Notes under the pieces: generated by a model | Database searches by the model: none | Told to the model about the DNA's origin: nothing | What the model saw: only the letters and a program-made list of their open reading frames with translations | Assembly (NCBI GenBank): GCA_037043015.1 | Contig: CM073323.1 | Location: 4,526,001-4,590,000, forward strand | Direction: 5' to 3' | Length of the DNA stretch: 64,000 nucleotides | DNA from: Bryum argenteum | Lineage: Eukaryota; Streptophyta; Bryopsida; Bryales; Bryaceae | Position numbers and translations under genes: made by a program | In this document: positions 11,906-24,005 of the stretch, piece after piece | How the letters are laid out: every line of letters starts with the position of its first letter | Position numbering within the stretch: position 1 is the stretch's first letter

Positions 11906-12247
11906 ACACTCATTGCCAACTCTTGAAGAACGTCGGCCAAGAGTTCCCCAAGAGGATAGTTTGTTGAGGAGCACAACCGTCGATCTGGTGCAAGCGGTTC
12001 GAGTGCTGCAACACCTCCGACATTATTTGATGTTGTTCCTAATCCAGCTCCCCCTGCACCCGATCGCCAGCGTCTATTTCAAGAAGTTCCCCTGTTACCC
12101 GAGCACCTCGAAACGGAAGCCATCGAACAACTGATGACGGAACATCGGACAAAATGTCGATCTATATGTCGCATGGCAATGGAGAACGATGAGATAGTGG
12201 AGGAACTAGGTATGATCCTTGTTCCATTGATGGTCCTGACCAGAATA
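11906..12247. other. Unassigned GC-richer spacer
   Basis: Moderately GC-rich segment between the SINE and the CACTA-ended hairpin, with a 73-codon plus-strand frame at 11913-12134 (no homology recognised). 11323-11498, left of the SINE, has similar composition, so the SINE may have split one older coding-like segment. Confidence 0.4.
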
Positions 12248-12529
12248 CACTACTAGAAAAGAGGGGGGTAAGCAATGTGACAAACATTGCTTTTTGTACA
12301 AACATTGGTTACTTGGGCAATGTCTTGGGGCATGCTTTAGCACCCTCCCCAAGAAAATAAGCAATGTCTTCAACCTCAAATCTATTAAATTGTAGATCTC
12401 AGGTTGAAGACATTGCTTATTTTCTTGGAAGAGGTGCTAAAGCATGCCCCAAGACATTGCCCAAGTAAGCAATGTTTGCACAAAAAGCAATGTTTGTCAC
12501 ATCGCTTCCCCCCCTCTTTTCTAGTAGTG
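12248..12529. mobile_element. CACTA-ended hairpin MITE, 282 bp
   Basis: Terminal inverted repeats begin CACTACTAGAAAAGAGGGG and end with the complement. The CACTA start followed by AGAAAA is the signature of En/Spm (CACTA) elements. The two halves are almost fully complementary, with arms of about 130 bp meeting near 12388, so a transcript would fold into one long hairpin. Flanking triplets are ata and tta, so the expected 3-bp duplication is imperfect. It is non-autonomous. Confidence 0.85.
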
Positions 12530-13339
12530 TTAGTTTTTGTCATCAGACTAAGTTTATGTTCTTTATATCAGAACCTGCATGTTTCACATCTAGGAGGGAA
12601 GTACTCTGTGAAACCGGGATCAACCTCACTTCAATTCGAGCACCTCAGGGTCAAGGGGTATCATGACAAACCGGTGCTCACGACGTGGTCCCTCTTACCG
12701 ATCATCTGAATCACAGGACTTTCACCTGTGACCCGGAAAACTGTGTGACCTTGAAGACGGGGTGATGGAATGAGGTCCCCCGTTGTATTGCATGGTGTTC
12801 CGTATGTAGCATTGCATGAGATGTTTTTGACATGATCTTTTGCAGTAACTGTTACACTGATCGATTCAGACCCAATAAAATTCTCTTCATTGGATAGAGC
12901 TTGAGTTTTTCTAGTAGTCTTGGAGTTTTTCTTTTGAGAAGTTGATCGACACATGGCCCTTGATCGGAACATGTTTCAAAACTGTGGATCACTCGGAGGG
13001 GAATCAACCACATCTTTGAAGCAAATACATTCGTTGGAACTCACTCATGTCGATGTTCTGTTCGTTATATGATGAAGTTGAATATGATAGTGACATGACA
13101 TGTGAGGATGGATTTCCAAGAATAATCACACTGACCATGTGTATGATAGTGATTCGGCTTGAAGCTTCTTCAAGCAGCTGGAAACAAACGTCGTAGAACT
13201 GACGAGCCGCAACAATCGGGAGGACAGGATCATTCGGCACTTGGGGAGGAACATGGTGCCGTTGCTCAACCTTCAAACACTCCAAACACTTGCGATGATT
13301 GTTCCGACGAATGAAGACGAACATGCACAGGGAAGCTTG
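12530..13339. other. Unassigned spacer
   Basis: Mixed composition with minus-strand frames at 12661-12972 and 13004-13369. I recognise no domain in them and cannot connect them by splice sites, so they are not called as genes. Confidence 0.4.
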
Positions 13340-13770
13340 AGCCGTTGAATTTGCCCTCTTTTGATGCAAGATGCAAATTTTTGAATTTCGATAAGCTTAG
13401 AGGTATGTATCTGTAGGATCTTGTACCTAACTTGTACATAAACATGTACACTAGATCTTAGGTTCAAATTCGTCACTCTTTGTAAGATCATAACATTCAA
13501 AATTCAAACAAAGTTTTTTTTTCATGATGTACAGTGGCAAAGTAAAATTTTGGGGACAAAGAAACCATTTTTGAAAGGAAGGTCGACATGAGGCTCTTCA
13601 CATTCTTGCTTCTAAATGAGTAAGGTATATGACTATGTAATTTCTACCCTCATAAGACTTATAAAACTTGTAAAATTGCTTGATTTTTCACATAGAGGTA
13701 TGCTAAAATTTAAAAACAAAGGCCCAATTTCAACAATAAAAAAGACTTGTTAAAAATAATTGGATTGAAT
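13340..13770 (+). repeat. Dispersed repeat R2, plus orientation
   Basis: Shares with 54640-55130 (same orientation) and with 33200-33770 and 59030-59745 (opposite orientation) the block GATCTTGTAC-ACTTGTACAT, a TTGTAAGA-ATCATA step, an AGAAACCATTTT-like step, a TGACTTGAGGCT-TTC step and a closing AGGTATGCT-AAATT. It is non-coding. Confidence 0.7.
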
Positions 13771-14757
13771 ATCCAAACGGTGACTGAAATCATGCCTTAT
13801 TACCTTTGATCCAAAAATACTATGTGTGAGGTTGATCGAAGTCCAATCGACCCGATTTGGCCTCACTCACTTTTAAAGGTTAAACCCTTGTACAACCACC
13901 TCTTAAGTAACTCTAAAGCCTTCAAAAAGATCATTTGTAGAGATTGGTTTGAAGAGATTGGTACAAACATTTAAATAATCAAGACTTGCAACTTATGGAC
14001 ATGAAGTTAGTTCACCTATTCATGTTTTTATAATGCTCATTTTGAAGAAATTTGTATAAAGAAAAATCTTTAGTTGTATTTACTTAATTTTGAACGTTGA
14101 CCTCAAGGAGCATAGAGGGTATTACAAACTTCATGATTGCAATTGAGTGCCTTAGGTTTTTAGAAAAAATTGAGCTCTGTCATTGGATGAATGATGATGA
14201 TTGTTGTAAGATACCCACTAGATGCATCTCCTATATTTTATATGTCATCAGTTGCTCGTGAAGTTGCACAACAAAAGAATTAACTAACCAAAATGTGTCG
14301 TAGACAATTAGACAACAATAATTCAAATGCTTGGGATTGATCAAGCATAAAATATAACAACTAAGCTTGGAAGGGCCACTTTGATGTTTAGGAAGTACCC
14401 AAATGTGCTCATTCTTTCAAGAAGTACCATTATTCTGGCTTTCAACAAGCCAACTTAGAGTTACAAGTGTTCGTTTGGGTCCAACATTTAGAACTCAAAT
14501 TGACAGCACTAAAAATAACTCTACTATACAAGGGCTGCCACCCGTTTGGCAACCCATCAATATCATAATTATGAAAATCATAATATTCCAAACTTCATGA
14601 TTTTATGTAGGAAATGAAATTGGAGGTTTGGACCTTAATATTTCAGCTTGTGCCTCTTATGGTCTTTCGTTGCCCATTGCCTTTCTTGTTCTTTGCTCTT
14701 TTCCGCCCCTTGTAACACATCTTAAATTATAGCATTATTTATCTGCCAAGCAATGGA
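13771..14757. other. AT-rich spacer, no gene seen
   Basis: Nothing beyond short frames. No terminal repeats recognised. Confidence 0.55.
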
Positions 14758-14760
14758 GGT

Positions 14761-14966
14761 GGTTGCCAAACAACCTTTCATATTCACATTATCATAATAT
14801 GTGCAAATTACAATAATGACTGCAAATGGAGGCCGTGTAAATATCACGATATTTCATTTTTGGGTTGCCAAAGACCCTTCATGTGCTCCTAATCCTAATA
14901 TGTAGAAATCACAATAATTAGTGAAGATGGAGGTTGTGAAAATATCACGATATGTATGTATTGGCC
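14761..14966. repeat. About 100-bp repeat, two tandem units
   Basis: GGTTGCCAAA starts units at 14761 and 14863, with the next boundary (GGCCTGCC) at 14963, giving a period of 100-102 bp. The units match those at 10150-10335. Confidence 0.85.
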
Positions 14967-15790
14967 TGCCAAAATAGTCCAAAATAATACATAGTTTAAA
15001 ATATATATATGGGTTGGAGGGTTAAACAATATAATCTTACAAATATTTGAGTGCAACACCTAGTGTGCCTTTCTTTGACCTATGTAAGTTGTAAATTCCA
15101 CATTTACAAACATCAAATCATTACAAATCAAAAATTCTCACCTTGCATTGGAAGTAGGCAATCTTGAGAAAAACATGACATGATGTCTATGGTCATTTGG
15201 AAGTCATTGTTTAGCTTCTCCATTAGGAATTTAAGGAGATGTAAATCAAATCTAAAGTCATTAGACCTTATAGAGTACAAGACATCAATTTGCTTGTCCT
15301 TAGAATTTATTCAGAAATTCGGAACGTATCACTTCAAAGTAAACATGCTATCAACAAACCAATTACAATTCATTACACACACACATATATATATCAATCA
15401 TCAACTAAAAAGTTATACACCTTTATCCCAAGAACACTCTTATGACCGTTTTACTTCGAATAGTTAATATCATGTAAATCCTTCCTTCTCAATCAACTAA
15501 TATTGTTGCAAATAATCCAAATCAGACAAAAGAGGTGGAATTGATACGATCAAACATACTGTTTTTGTTTACAATAGAAGAGGTGCATAGTGATATATAA
15601 TAACAGCACCTTAAATATAACCATTAGGTGGGTGGACAAGTGTATCAGAAAATGCAATTTCAGAAATGCAATTCCAGTTGAATAGACGAAACGATCTGAA
15701 CAAACCCGGCCAGGCATGTAGAATTCTAGGTCACAATTGGTCTATAGAACCGAGCAGCATTCGCGAACAAGGACTCCAACACGACGCTGC
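14967..15790. other. Spacer and 3' flank of the DHAR gene
   Basis: AT-rich. The part nearest 15791 should hold the 3' untranslated region and polyadenylation site of the minus-strand DHAR gene. No other gene was seen. Confidence 0.5.
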
Positions 15791-17057
<1,267 letters not shown>

Positions 17058-17734
17058 GGCTAGCTATTCAGTACTAAGCACTCGATGATCTTCAACCGCA
17101 GTTGTCCAGCATTAATGAAATCCAGACGTTTATGCACAACAGCAAGCGGAGAGACGACATAACATAGCTCAGCGACTGTGCTGCACTAACTTAGATTAAT
17201 CCCACGCTACTCACATGTGTTCTGTTTCGGAATCGTTCTGTCAGAAGATTTCTGGTCCGATCTAGACCCACACCAGCTTTCTATCAGATGATTTTTGTCC
17301 CATTCATGTACACTTTGTGCATCAAACGGTAGGACTCTACTTAGTCAAAATACCTATATTTATTAAATTCCACCGTGACTTATTCTCAGTTGAAGTTTCT
17401 GTTTCTGCAAAAGCAACATATCGTCGATTGTGGTCGATTTCGACTTTACGGGATGCTTCGGATGGATGAAATCCAACAATTCGATGCAAAATGGATGAAC
17501 CACCATACTGTACCAGTAGCTAATGATCTCTGATCACCCGGTTGATCGCCCAGTTTCGAAAGTAGCCTGCTGCTTCTTCTCACTTTGATTGAATTTGGTT
17601 CTCAAAGTGACCCGAGTGATGGAGGGAATCCGATGATGGTGTTCTGTTGCTGAGCATCGGCTTCTCCGAGGTGGGCATTCTACTGTTTTCCGAGTGAGTA
17701 TGGTGCCATGTGATTAGGGTTAGGGTTGTCGACT
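17058..17734. promoter_or_regulatory. Shared 677-bp head-to-head promoter region
   Basis: Lies between two divergent start codons, so it must carry both promoters and both 5' leaders. Next to the right-hand gene is a telomere-box motif, TTAGGGTTAGGGTT, at 17714-17727, only 7 bp before the ATG. Just before it is a start-stop ATGTGA at 17708-17713, a minimal upstream frame if transcribed. Such telo-boxes are known near starts of growth-linked plant genes; their action here is inferred. Confidence 0.55.
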
Positions 17735-18604
17735 ATGGATGATGGCAGCTGGGCTCGCACCGGGCGTGAGTTCATTCATGGTTTCAATAGCTCGATCTCT
17801 GAGAAGCTCCAAGCATCGGGAAGTAGGAACTTGAGAAGCCCACTGTTGGCCACCATCCTGCCTCCTTGTGCAGCATCGGTGTCATTTCTATGTAGCCTTG
17901 CCATAGCCCAAGGAGCTGGAAAATTGCTGCGAGTTTCTTGCGCTACCCCTGTGGTGGCACCGATTGTCGGTGGCTTGGCAGTGGCAGCGGCCTCGGCAAC
18001 TTCAGCTCAAGTCTCCTACACGGTTCGGAGACTGTGCGAGAACAATGGGAAGCTTGAACTCCTTTCACGAGAGAATGCTTTGTTCTATGCTTTGTTCGGA
18101 GTTCTAGCGTACAAGGTCCTTGGAGGACAACTAAGGAATGTGATGCCCAGCACTGTGATCAAGCCTGGTGCACATGCTCATTCATCGATTCCAGCTCGTG
18201 GCGTTCGGTATGCCAATGATGTGGAGTCGGGGCTGATCAAGGATCTGTTCAAGCGATACGGGTGTCATCACTGTGGGAGGCGTCAGGGCTCCGCCATTGC
18301 GGATCACATGCCGCCGAACATGCTGGCCAAGGAAACCATGGCTGGGAACTTCTTCACCAAGCTGGTGAATGTGCAACCAGTGGTCTCCCAGCGTCTGTAT
18401 CCTCAATGCCTTCCTTGCTCCAAGCTTCAGAGTACTGCACTTCGGCATGGGAAAAACAAGCTGGTGTTCCATTACCACCGGGGATTTCCGCAGCCTCCGG
18501 CTTTGACTGGCTTTTGCATTGGAGCTTTGCAGATCCAGGAAGATGATCAGCCCTTGAATTCCAACAGGATGGCTTCTCATCACGATCCATCCTGGTTTGA
18601 TTAA
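17735..18604 (+). CDS. Unknown membrane-associated protein with CxxC...DHxPPN zinc/HNH-like motif (289 aa)
   Basis: Intronless frame; the first ATG (17735) is preferred. The N-terminal half has an apolar stretch at about residues 42-65 (PLLATILPPCAASVSFLCSL), a small-residue-rich segment at about 75-95 (PIVGGLAVAAASATSA) and a third apolar patch near 120, so membrane attachment is likely. The C-terminal half holds CHHCGRRQG, IADHMPPN and, later, LYPQCLPCSKLQ. Two CxxC pairs enclosing a DH-PPN centre suggest a treble-clef or HNH-like zinc site. I recall similar stand-alone proteins in algae, fungi and non-seed plants without an assigned role, but cannot name the family. No catalytic activity is claimed. 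Codon use and composition match a real gene rather than the AT-rich surroundings. Confidence 0.8.
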   Translation: MDDGSWARTGREFIHGFNSSISEKLQASGSRNLRSPLLATILPPCAASVSFLCSLAIAQGAGKLLRVSCATPVVAPIVGGLAVAAASATSAQVSYTVRRLCENNGKLELLSRENALFYALFGVLAYKVLGGQLRNVMPSTVIKPGAHAHSSIPARGVRYANDVESGLIKDLFKRYGCHHCGRRQGSAIADHMPPNMLAKETMAGNFFTKLVNVQPVVSQRLYPQCLPCSKLQSTALRHGKNKLVFHYHRGFPQPPALTGFCIGALQIQEDDQPLNSNRMASHHDPSWFD

Positions 18605-21099
18605 AGAGCAGTATGTAAACTTTACTTATTTGCGGAATGTATTACAATTCCGTGTGTTACAGTGGGACGATTCATCCCTTACAGAATTAACATGACCATA
18701 TTTCTCCTCAGTCCTGCACTCTTGTTTTCCTCGATCTAGTTTACTTCAAAAGGTATGTCTATCATTGTGCGAAGACTTGGCTACTGATTGTTTTTGTGGC
18801 ACAATTGGATACCCCAAGAACGATTATTTGACTCCTCAAAAAGGAGTAGTCTCATGCCCCCACTTGGAACTGTGCGATTTGCGTGCTGAAAAAGGTAGAT
18901 TAGTCTGGACCTTAGAATTGTGGAACATGATGAGAACAGTACTGTGAAGTTTTTGTTGCCGAAGAAATGACAATGGCTCAGAACAGGACCAGTTGGTGTG
19001 CAACCACGGTCATGGAAAGCTCCACCGTTTGTCGCAGGTATTCTTCTGTTAGTGCTTGCCTCGTAAAGCTCTGATACCGAACGTTCTCAGAAAGTGAGTA
19101 CGCTTTCTGGCTTGATGGATTGTAGTCTCGTTTGGATATGGTTCATTTTCTTCAAGAAAGATGAACAAAAGGATGGGTAGGTGAATTTTGTCAAAATAAC
19201 AACGGATGAGCTAGAGATTTGAAATAATAAGTCAAGATTCTCTCACACTTTGTTTCATAAGGAGAACCTCCTCCTGCCGCCTGCATTTCTACGACGCTGC
19301 CTCTTTCCGAGATTGCATGGCGGGAATTTCGCCACCGTGCTCTTCCTGTCCCAATGCGCCTTGGCCGTCAGTGAGGATGCTCCCCCGTCCCGCACCGCAG
19401 CTATGATGGCTATGGCGGCCAGTAAACGCAACAACGCTGCGTACACTTTCGATTGCTCCAGGTGCGAACAATCTCCAGCACTGTTGACCGTTTCTTTTTT
19501 CTATATCTTGAATAGTTCACAATAACTGTAGTCGAGTGATTGTCAATGCGTATGCGAAGATCCTTGTGAGATATGGTTGGTCAATTGGAGCTTGTTGAAA
19601 CGGGGTCATATTGTAACTCCTCTCAAGGATGATATACGTAGAGGCTATCCTGGCTTGGAGCACAATCTTGATGAGAAATTTAGGATAGGCGAGCGCTTAA
19701 TGATAATTAAATCGCATAGTAACGTTCGTGTAGTTGTGAGGTCTTTAAATCCGTTCGTGTAGTTCGATCCGATGATTGACTGCTGATCATCATACGAGCT
19801 TCGAGAACCTCACCGTAGACAGGCAGTTTTAGAGATTCCTTTTGAGAGGTAGTTGGTCGTCAATTAGGACTCATAGCGACATAATGTGCCCGCTCTATTA
19901 TGGGCACTGACAGTCATCGAGCTACTGCACTTGCACGCTCAGTCTTGTGAAATTTGTCTACGACCTCCTTGCGAATAGAGAGAGAGACAGCTGTGAGCGA
20001 CATCATTAGATTGGCGATATAATATGTACCATCCTGAGGTGCAGTGATGGGAAGTGTGAAACTTCAGTTGCGTTACATAAGTGGTATTGCATTTGCGGTG
20101 CTTTGTGTTAGGAGAATAGGAGTGAGTGATAACGTCTTACGGTGCATGTGAACTCTCAAATCAGATCGCGCTTCCTGAAACTTAAAGTGAGTTTAAGCTC
20201 AGAATTGCGCAACACTGAATGTGGGAAAAGAGCATTGAAGTTTGTGTAGCAAGCAACAAAATGCCCCTTCTGATTTGCCGTGATTCTAACAGGGATTATC
20301 CGATCCAACGATTCTTGTCCTATGAGGATATTGTGGTGAGACAAGGCTTGGAGTTTCGAGTTTCGAACAGCGGTGTTATTATCGGCTCCAGCCCCGTAGA
20401 CTTAACATGCGGGATGCTAAGTGATAAGCGGATGGGATGCGTGCGACAGGGATAGAAGGGGCGACAAACTTTCAAAGTGGAGAAAAGGACGAACAGTACG
20501 GGCGTGGAGTTTTACGCGGAGGAAGAAGAGAAGGTGTTGCCTAATATACATGTCGGAATTCTGCTAGTTGGGACCGCGAGACAATATGATAAACAGTCTG
20601 GCGTTGTCGGACGTGAAACGTGCAAGACGTGCTGGGAGTTGCGGAGGATGTGCAAAGGCAGCTGCACTACGAATCAAGTGTCCCGTGGCACACGAACTCA
20701 GCAAGGTGGTTCAAGTGAAGAACAAGCTCTACGCCCACTTTGTCAAAACGCCTGTCTCCCGACTGGAACCGCGACAAGGCATGCAAAATGCATGACTTCT
20801 TCTCTATCATCGGTGGGCCCACCTTTCCCTCGTCCCATGGACCATCTCTTTTGTTATTTCTTCTATACTCTTTTGCTGTCATCAATGCAAAGAGAGCGTT
20901 AGAGGCCAGGGATATATACGAAGGGATATATACGAAGATGAGTATGTGAGTGATAGACATAAGAGTTCCCTGCCACTTTATAGTATCTGACCTTTGGAAA
21001 TGCATGCAATGAGTTACTGAGTCACTAGAAACGGTAAGAGTGGCTAAAGCAGGTGAGGAAGTGAGATGTAACAGCAACAGAATGAAAGTAATACCATCA
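18605..21099. other. Intergenic, mixed composition, no supported gene
   Basis: 3' flank of the preceding gene followed by moderately GC-rich DNA. Open stretches exist (for example 19255-19446 minus, 20477-20902 plus and 20667-21185 minus). The two minus-strand ones have no ATG at the frame start, and none shows a recognisable domain or matching splice partners. Confidence 0.45.
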
Positions 21100-21331
21100 G
21101 CGTTGTCGTTAGACACTCGCCGGAGTAACGCCCGGCCGTCCTCCGTCGTAGTCCTGAGGCTGTAAGGTCTCAGGCTTGACTCCAAGCTCGTCTGTGTCTT
21201 TACCGCGTGTTCAAACCGGATTCACGCTCCGGCCGGCCGTACTCGTCACCGGACAGGTCTTTACACCCCACAATTTTTACGGCGTTGTCGTTAAACACTC
21301 ACCGGAGTAACGCCCGGCCGTCCTCAGTCGT
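21100..21331. repeat. Pair of 50-bp direct repeats, 182 bp apart
   Basis: 21100-21149 and 21282-21331 both read GCGTTGTCGTTARACACTC, then CCGGAGTAACGCCCGGCCGTC and CTC-GTCGT, with about four differences. They are GC-rich and may delimit an inserted or duplicated segment. Confidence 0.8.
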
Positions 21332-21465
21332 CTTGTGGTCTTGAACTTGAAGTCAACTTGTCAACTCGCAAGTTGTCTGTGTGTAATGCATTCAATCGGT
21401 TCCTGCTCGTGTTGTTGTGTGTTGTGTGCAGCATTCAAATAGTTCTGCTCGTGTGTTGTGTGGAC

Positions 21466-21711
21466 TACATTCAAACGTTTCCCACTCGTGTCGTTGTGTG
21501 TATCGCATTCAACTGGCTCCCACTCGACTCCATCGTTTGCGAAATCATACATTCAAACGTTTCTCACTCGTGTCGTTGTGCATATCGCATTCAACTGGCT
21601 CCCACTCGACTCCATCGGTCGCGAAATCATACATTCAAACGTTTCCCACTCGTGTCGTTGTTTGTATCGCATTCAACTGGCTCCCACTCGACTCCATCAT
21701 TTGCGAAATCA
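21466..21711. repeat. Tandem repeat, 82-bp period, three units
   Basis: TACATTCAAACGTTT starts at 21466, 21548 and 21630. Decayed partial units precede it from about 21386. Since 82 is one more than a multiple of three, successive units are read in different frames, and all three plus frames stay open through the array. Confidence 0.9.
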
Positions 21712-21801
21712 TCTCTGCCTGAATTTCACTTACTCATGCACTCAATTTCTCAAACACTTGACCTACCCAAGCAGTTCATGATACTCGACTAATAGCAAGT
21801 A

Positions 21802-21903
21802 CTCCCTCTGTCCCATTATGATTTTCTGGTAGGTTCTCTCAAATCTACCTTTGGAGGTAGATTTGAGAGAACCTACCGGAAAATCATAATGGGACAGAGG
21901 GAG
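21802..21903. mobile_element. Stowaway-like MITE, 102 bp
   Basis: A near-perfect palindrome from CTCCCTCTGTCCCATTATGA to its complement, flanked by TA on both sides (21800 and 21904). The CTCCCTC-GTCCC end and TA duplication are the marks of Stowaway/mariner MITEs. A second copy of the same length lies at 49518-49619. Confidence 0.95.
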
Positions 21904-22514
21904 TATTAGTTAGTAATTAACAGAATTGATCTCAATATAGATTCATCAAACACTTAAATATGTAAGTGAAATGAATTGACTCACATAGTCCACAAAATCA
22001 GTAAAACTGCATGATTCAAAAAATTGCAAGGCTCCAAGTTTCTTTCATACTTTGGAAGTAAAATGCTAGAGTAGGTATAGAAGGTTATTAGGACATTGTC
22101 AAAAAGATGGTTTTCTTTAGTGGTAAAAGGTCAACATAATTCAAGACTTTAGATATGATGGACTCCACTTTAAAATTTCCTAGATTATTCCACTTTGAAT
22201 AACATTGCTTTTTGAAGTGTCATATGTGATTATAAGAAAAGAATCAATTTAGATTTCAACTACACAATCTTGTAATCAACTAACTTAAATGCATGTAGAT
22301 CGAACTTGAAGTCATGAAGCCTCATAGATTGCAATTTGTAATGTATTGGTACTAAGAAACTTTCATCATTTTCACTTTGAATCTAAAATGTTCTTTAAGA
22401 CACTTGTTACGATAGAATAATATCCAACTTGTTTCTTCTATTCATCTTAATAACGTCCTAGTACCAAAAGAAGCATGAAAAACTTTCGCTCTTCCTAAAT
22501 AATAACCTTCCATT

Positions 22515-23110
22515 AACCCGTAAACACACTGAATGTAGAAAACGACATTCTCGACGGGAGGCAACAACTTTAAAGAGCCATAACTTCTTTATGCCAGGCC
22601 CGTATTAGATTAAATCACTTGGGTTAGGTCCCATATCAAATCTAGTTTGTGAAGTGAAATTTGCATACTTAGACAATATGACTCACTAAAGTATGAATTA
22701 ATGACATGCACTTCAGCGAAGAAAGCTCTTGTTTTTGGGTTTCTAAGCATAGGGCATGTTTTACCATTGTAAGCCAATCATGTAGTGCCAAAAACAGTTT
22801 TTGATGCTTTTTATTTTTCATGATCATGATCTTTAGGTGATTCTTAACAACCTTCCAGTTGGAGGTTTTTGATCCATATACTCTATTGGATTTGCAATGA
22901 TTTTTTGTCAATGCAAAAAGTGAAAAAATGGATTATATTTGAGAGGCTATATCCCCTTCACCCACCATTGGATTTCAACGTTATATTTTGGGATGGCCTC
23001 TGAAGTGAAAATGATGAAATTCTACAGTTTGTTTTTGATACTCACCCGTTTTCATCTCCTAATCTATGAGGTTTCATAAATCAAATATTGGTCCACATTA
23101 CCTACAACAA
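22515..23110 (+). repeat. Dispersed repeat R1
   Basis: Begins with TTAACCCGTAAACAC, reminiscent of the ends of the TTAA-target elements. It then carries GAGCCATAACTTC, a CTAGTTTGTGAAGTGAAATTT step, AGGGCATGTTTTACCATTG and a TATCCCCTTCACCCA step, in the same order as 32075-32520. The right boundary is uncertain. Confidence 0.65.
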
Positions 23111-23526
23111 GTTTATTACAAGTTTTAATGGTTGAGATCTTAATAGCTTATTTTCATTTTCATCTATGACACTTTTTTTGAAACTGTGTTCTTTGGCTAT
23201 GAATAGGCTAGGACGCTTAGGAGTTGATGAAAACTACTCTTTCTTGTACGCACGAAAAAGAGTCCAAAGTAGGTTCCAAATATGGTATGCACCAAAGTGT
23301 ATACCATATTTTTATAGATTGTAGGATTGTGCTAAGATTTCAACCACATGAATAAATTTGGATAATAATTCATCCCAAGAAACGAAGATTAAAATCTCAT
23401 GTTGAATGAAGGAGACAAAACTCTTTTGAAGACGATGTGTTTTGTTGAGTTTTTGAGTAGAGAAACATTGGCGGAGATTTAATTTTAAATTTATTCCAGT
23501 TGAAAAGTTTCCAATTAGGAAGTTAA

Positions 23527-23760
23527 CCCTTCAACGTCATATGCTTTCCTCATACCACACCCAAAATCTCTTTTAAACTCCATTTCTAGCATTATTCTAT
23601 TTTTAATTTGCTTGAGCTCTATTCTAAGAAAGTATAGATCTCTTTAAGGTGCTCAGTTTGGAATTCTAAAAATTCCATTTGGTATAATGGAGTGTAAGTT
23701 ATGAGCAAGATTCTCTCAAAAAAAAATCCAACCCCTCGGGCTAGGTCCGACGTTTAAGGG
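23527..23760. mobile_element. TTAA-target element, 234 bp (C-type ends)
   Basis: Inverted ends CCCTTCAACGTC and GACGTTTAAGGG, flanked on both sides by TTAA (23523-23526 and 23761-23764). The ends match the 360-bp elements at 57583 and 60159, but the interior is different. No coding capacity. Confidence 0.85.
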
Positions 23761-23905
23761 TTAATGAGCTTCACCCTCATGTCACATCTATATAAAAAAT
23801 AATTCATAAAGAAAGAAGATTCCTTGAAAACAAGCCCTTGAAAAAACAAAACATACATCATGCTTTACAAAAGTCAAACTTTTGACACAAGAATGCACGT
23901 CATTA

Positions 23906-24005
23906 TTTCGTACTATCTTAGGATAGACTATTGACTATCCCACAAGAAACTCAACTTTCGTACTATCTTAGGATAGACTATTGACTATCCCACAAGAAAC
24001 TCAAC
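23906..24005. repeat. Perfect 50-bp tandem duplication
   Basis: 23906-23955 and 23956-24005 are identical. Each copy contains an inverted GGATAG...CTATCC pair. The absence of any difference suggests a recent duplication. Confidence 0.95.

Noticed and set aside
19255..19446. Minus-strand frame with a signal-peptide-like N-terminus, possible small secreted peptide
   Set aside because: The frame starts at GTG, has no ATG before the hydrophobic stretch, and overlaps an equally open plus-strand frame.
20667..21185. 172-codon minus-strand frame
   Set aside because: Begins at a TTG, has no recognised domain and partly covers a duplicated repeat.
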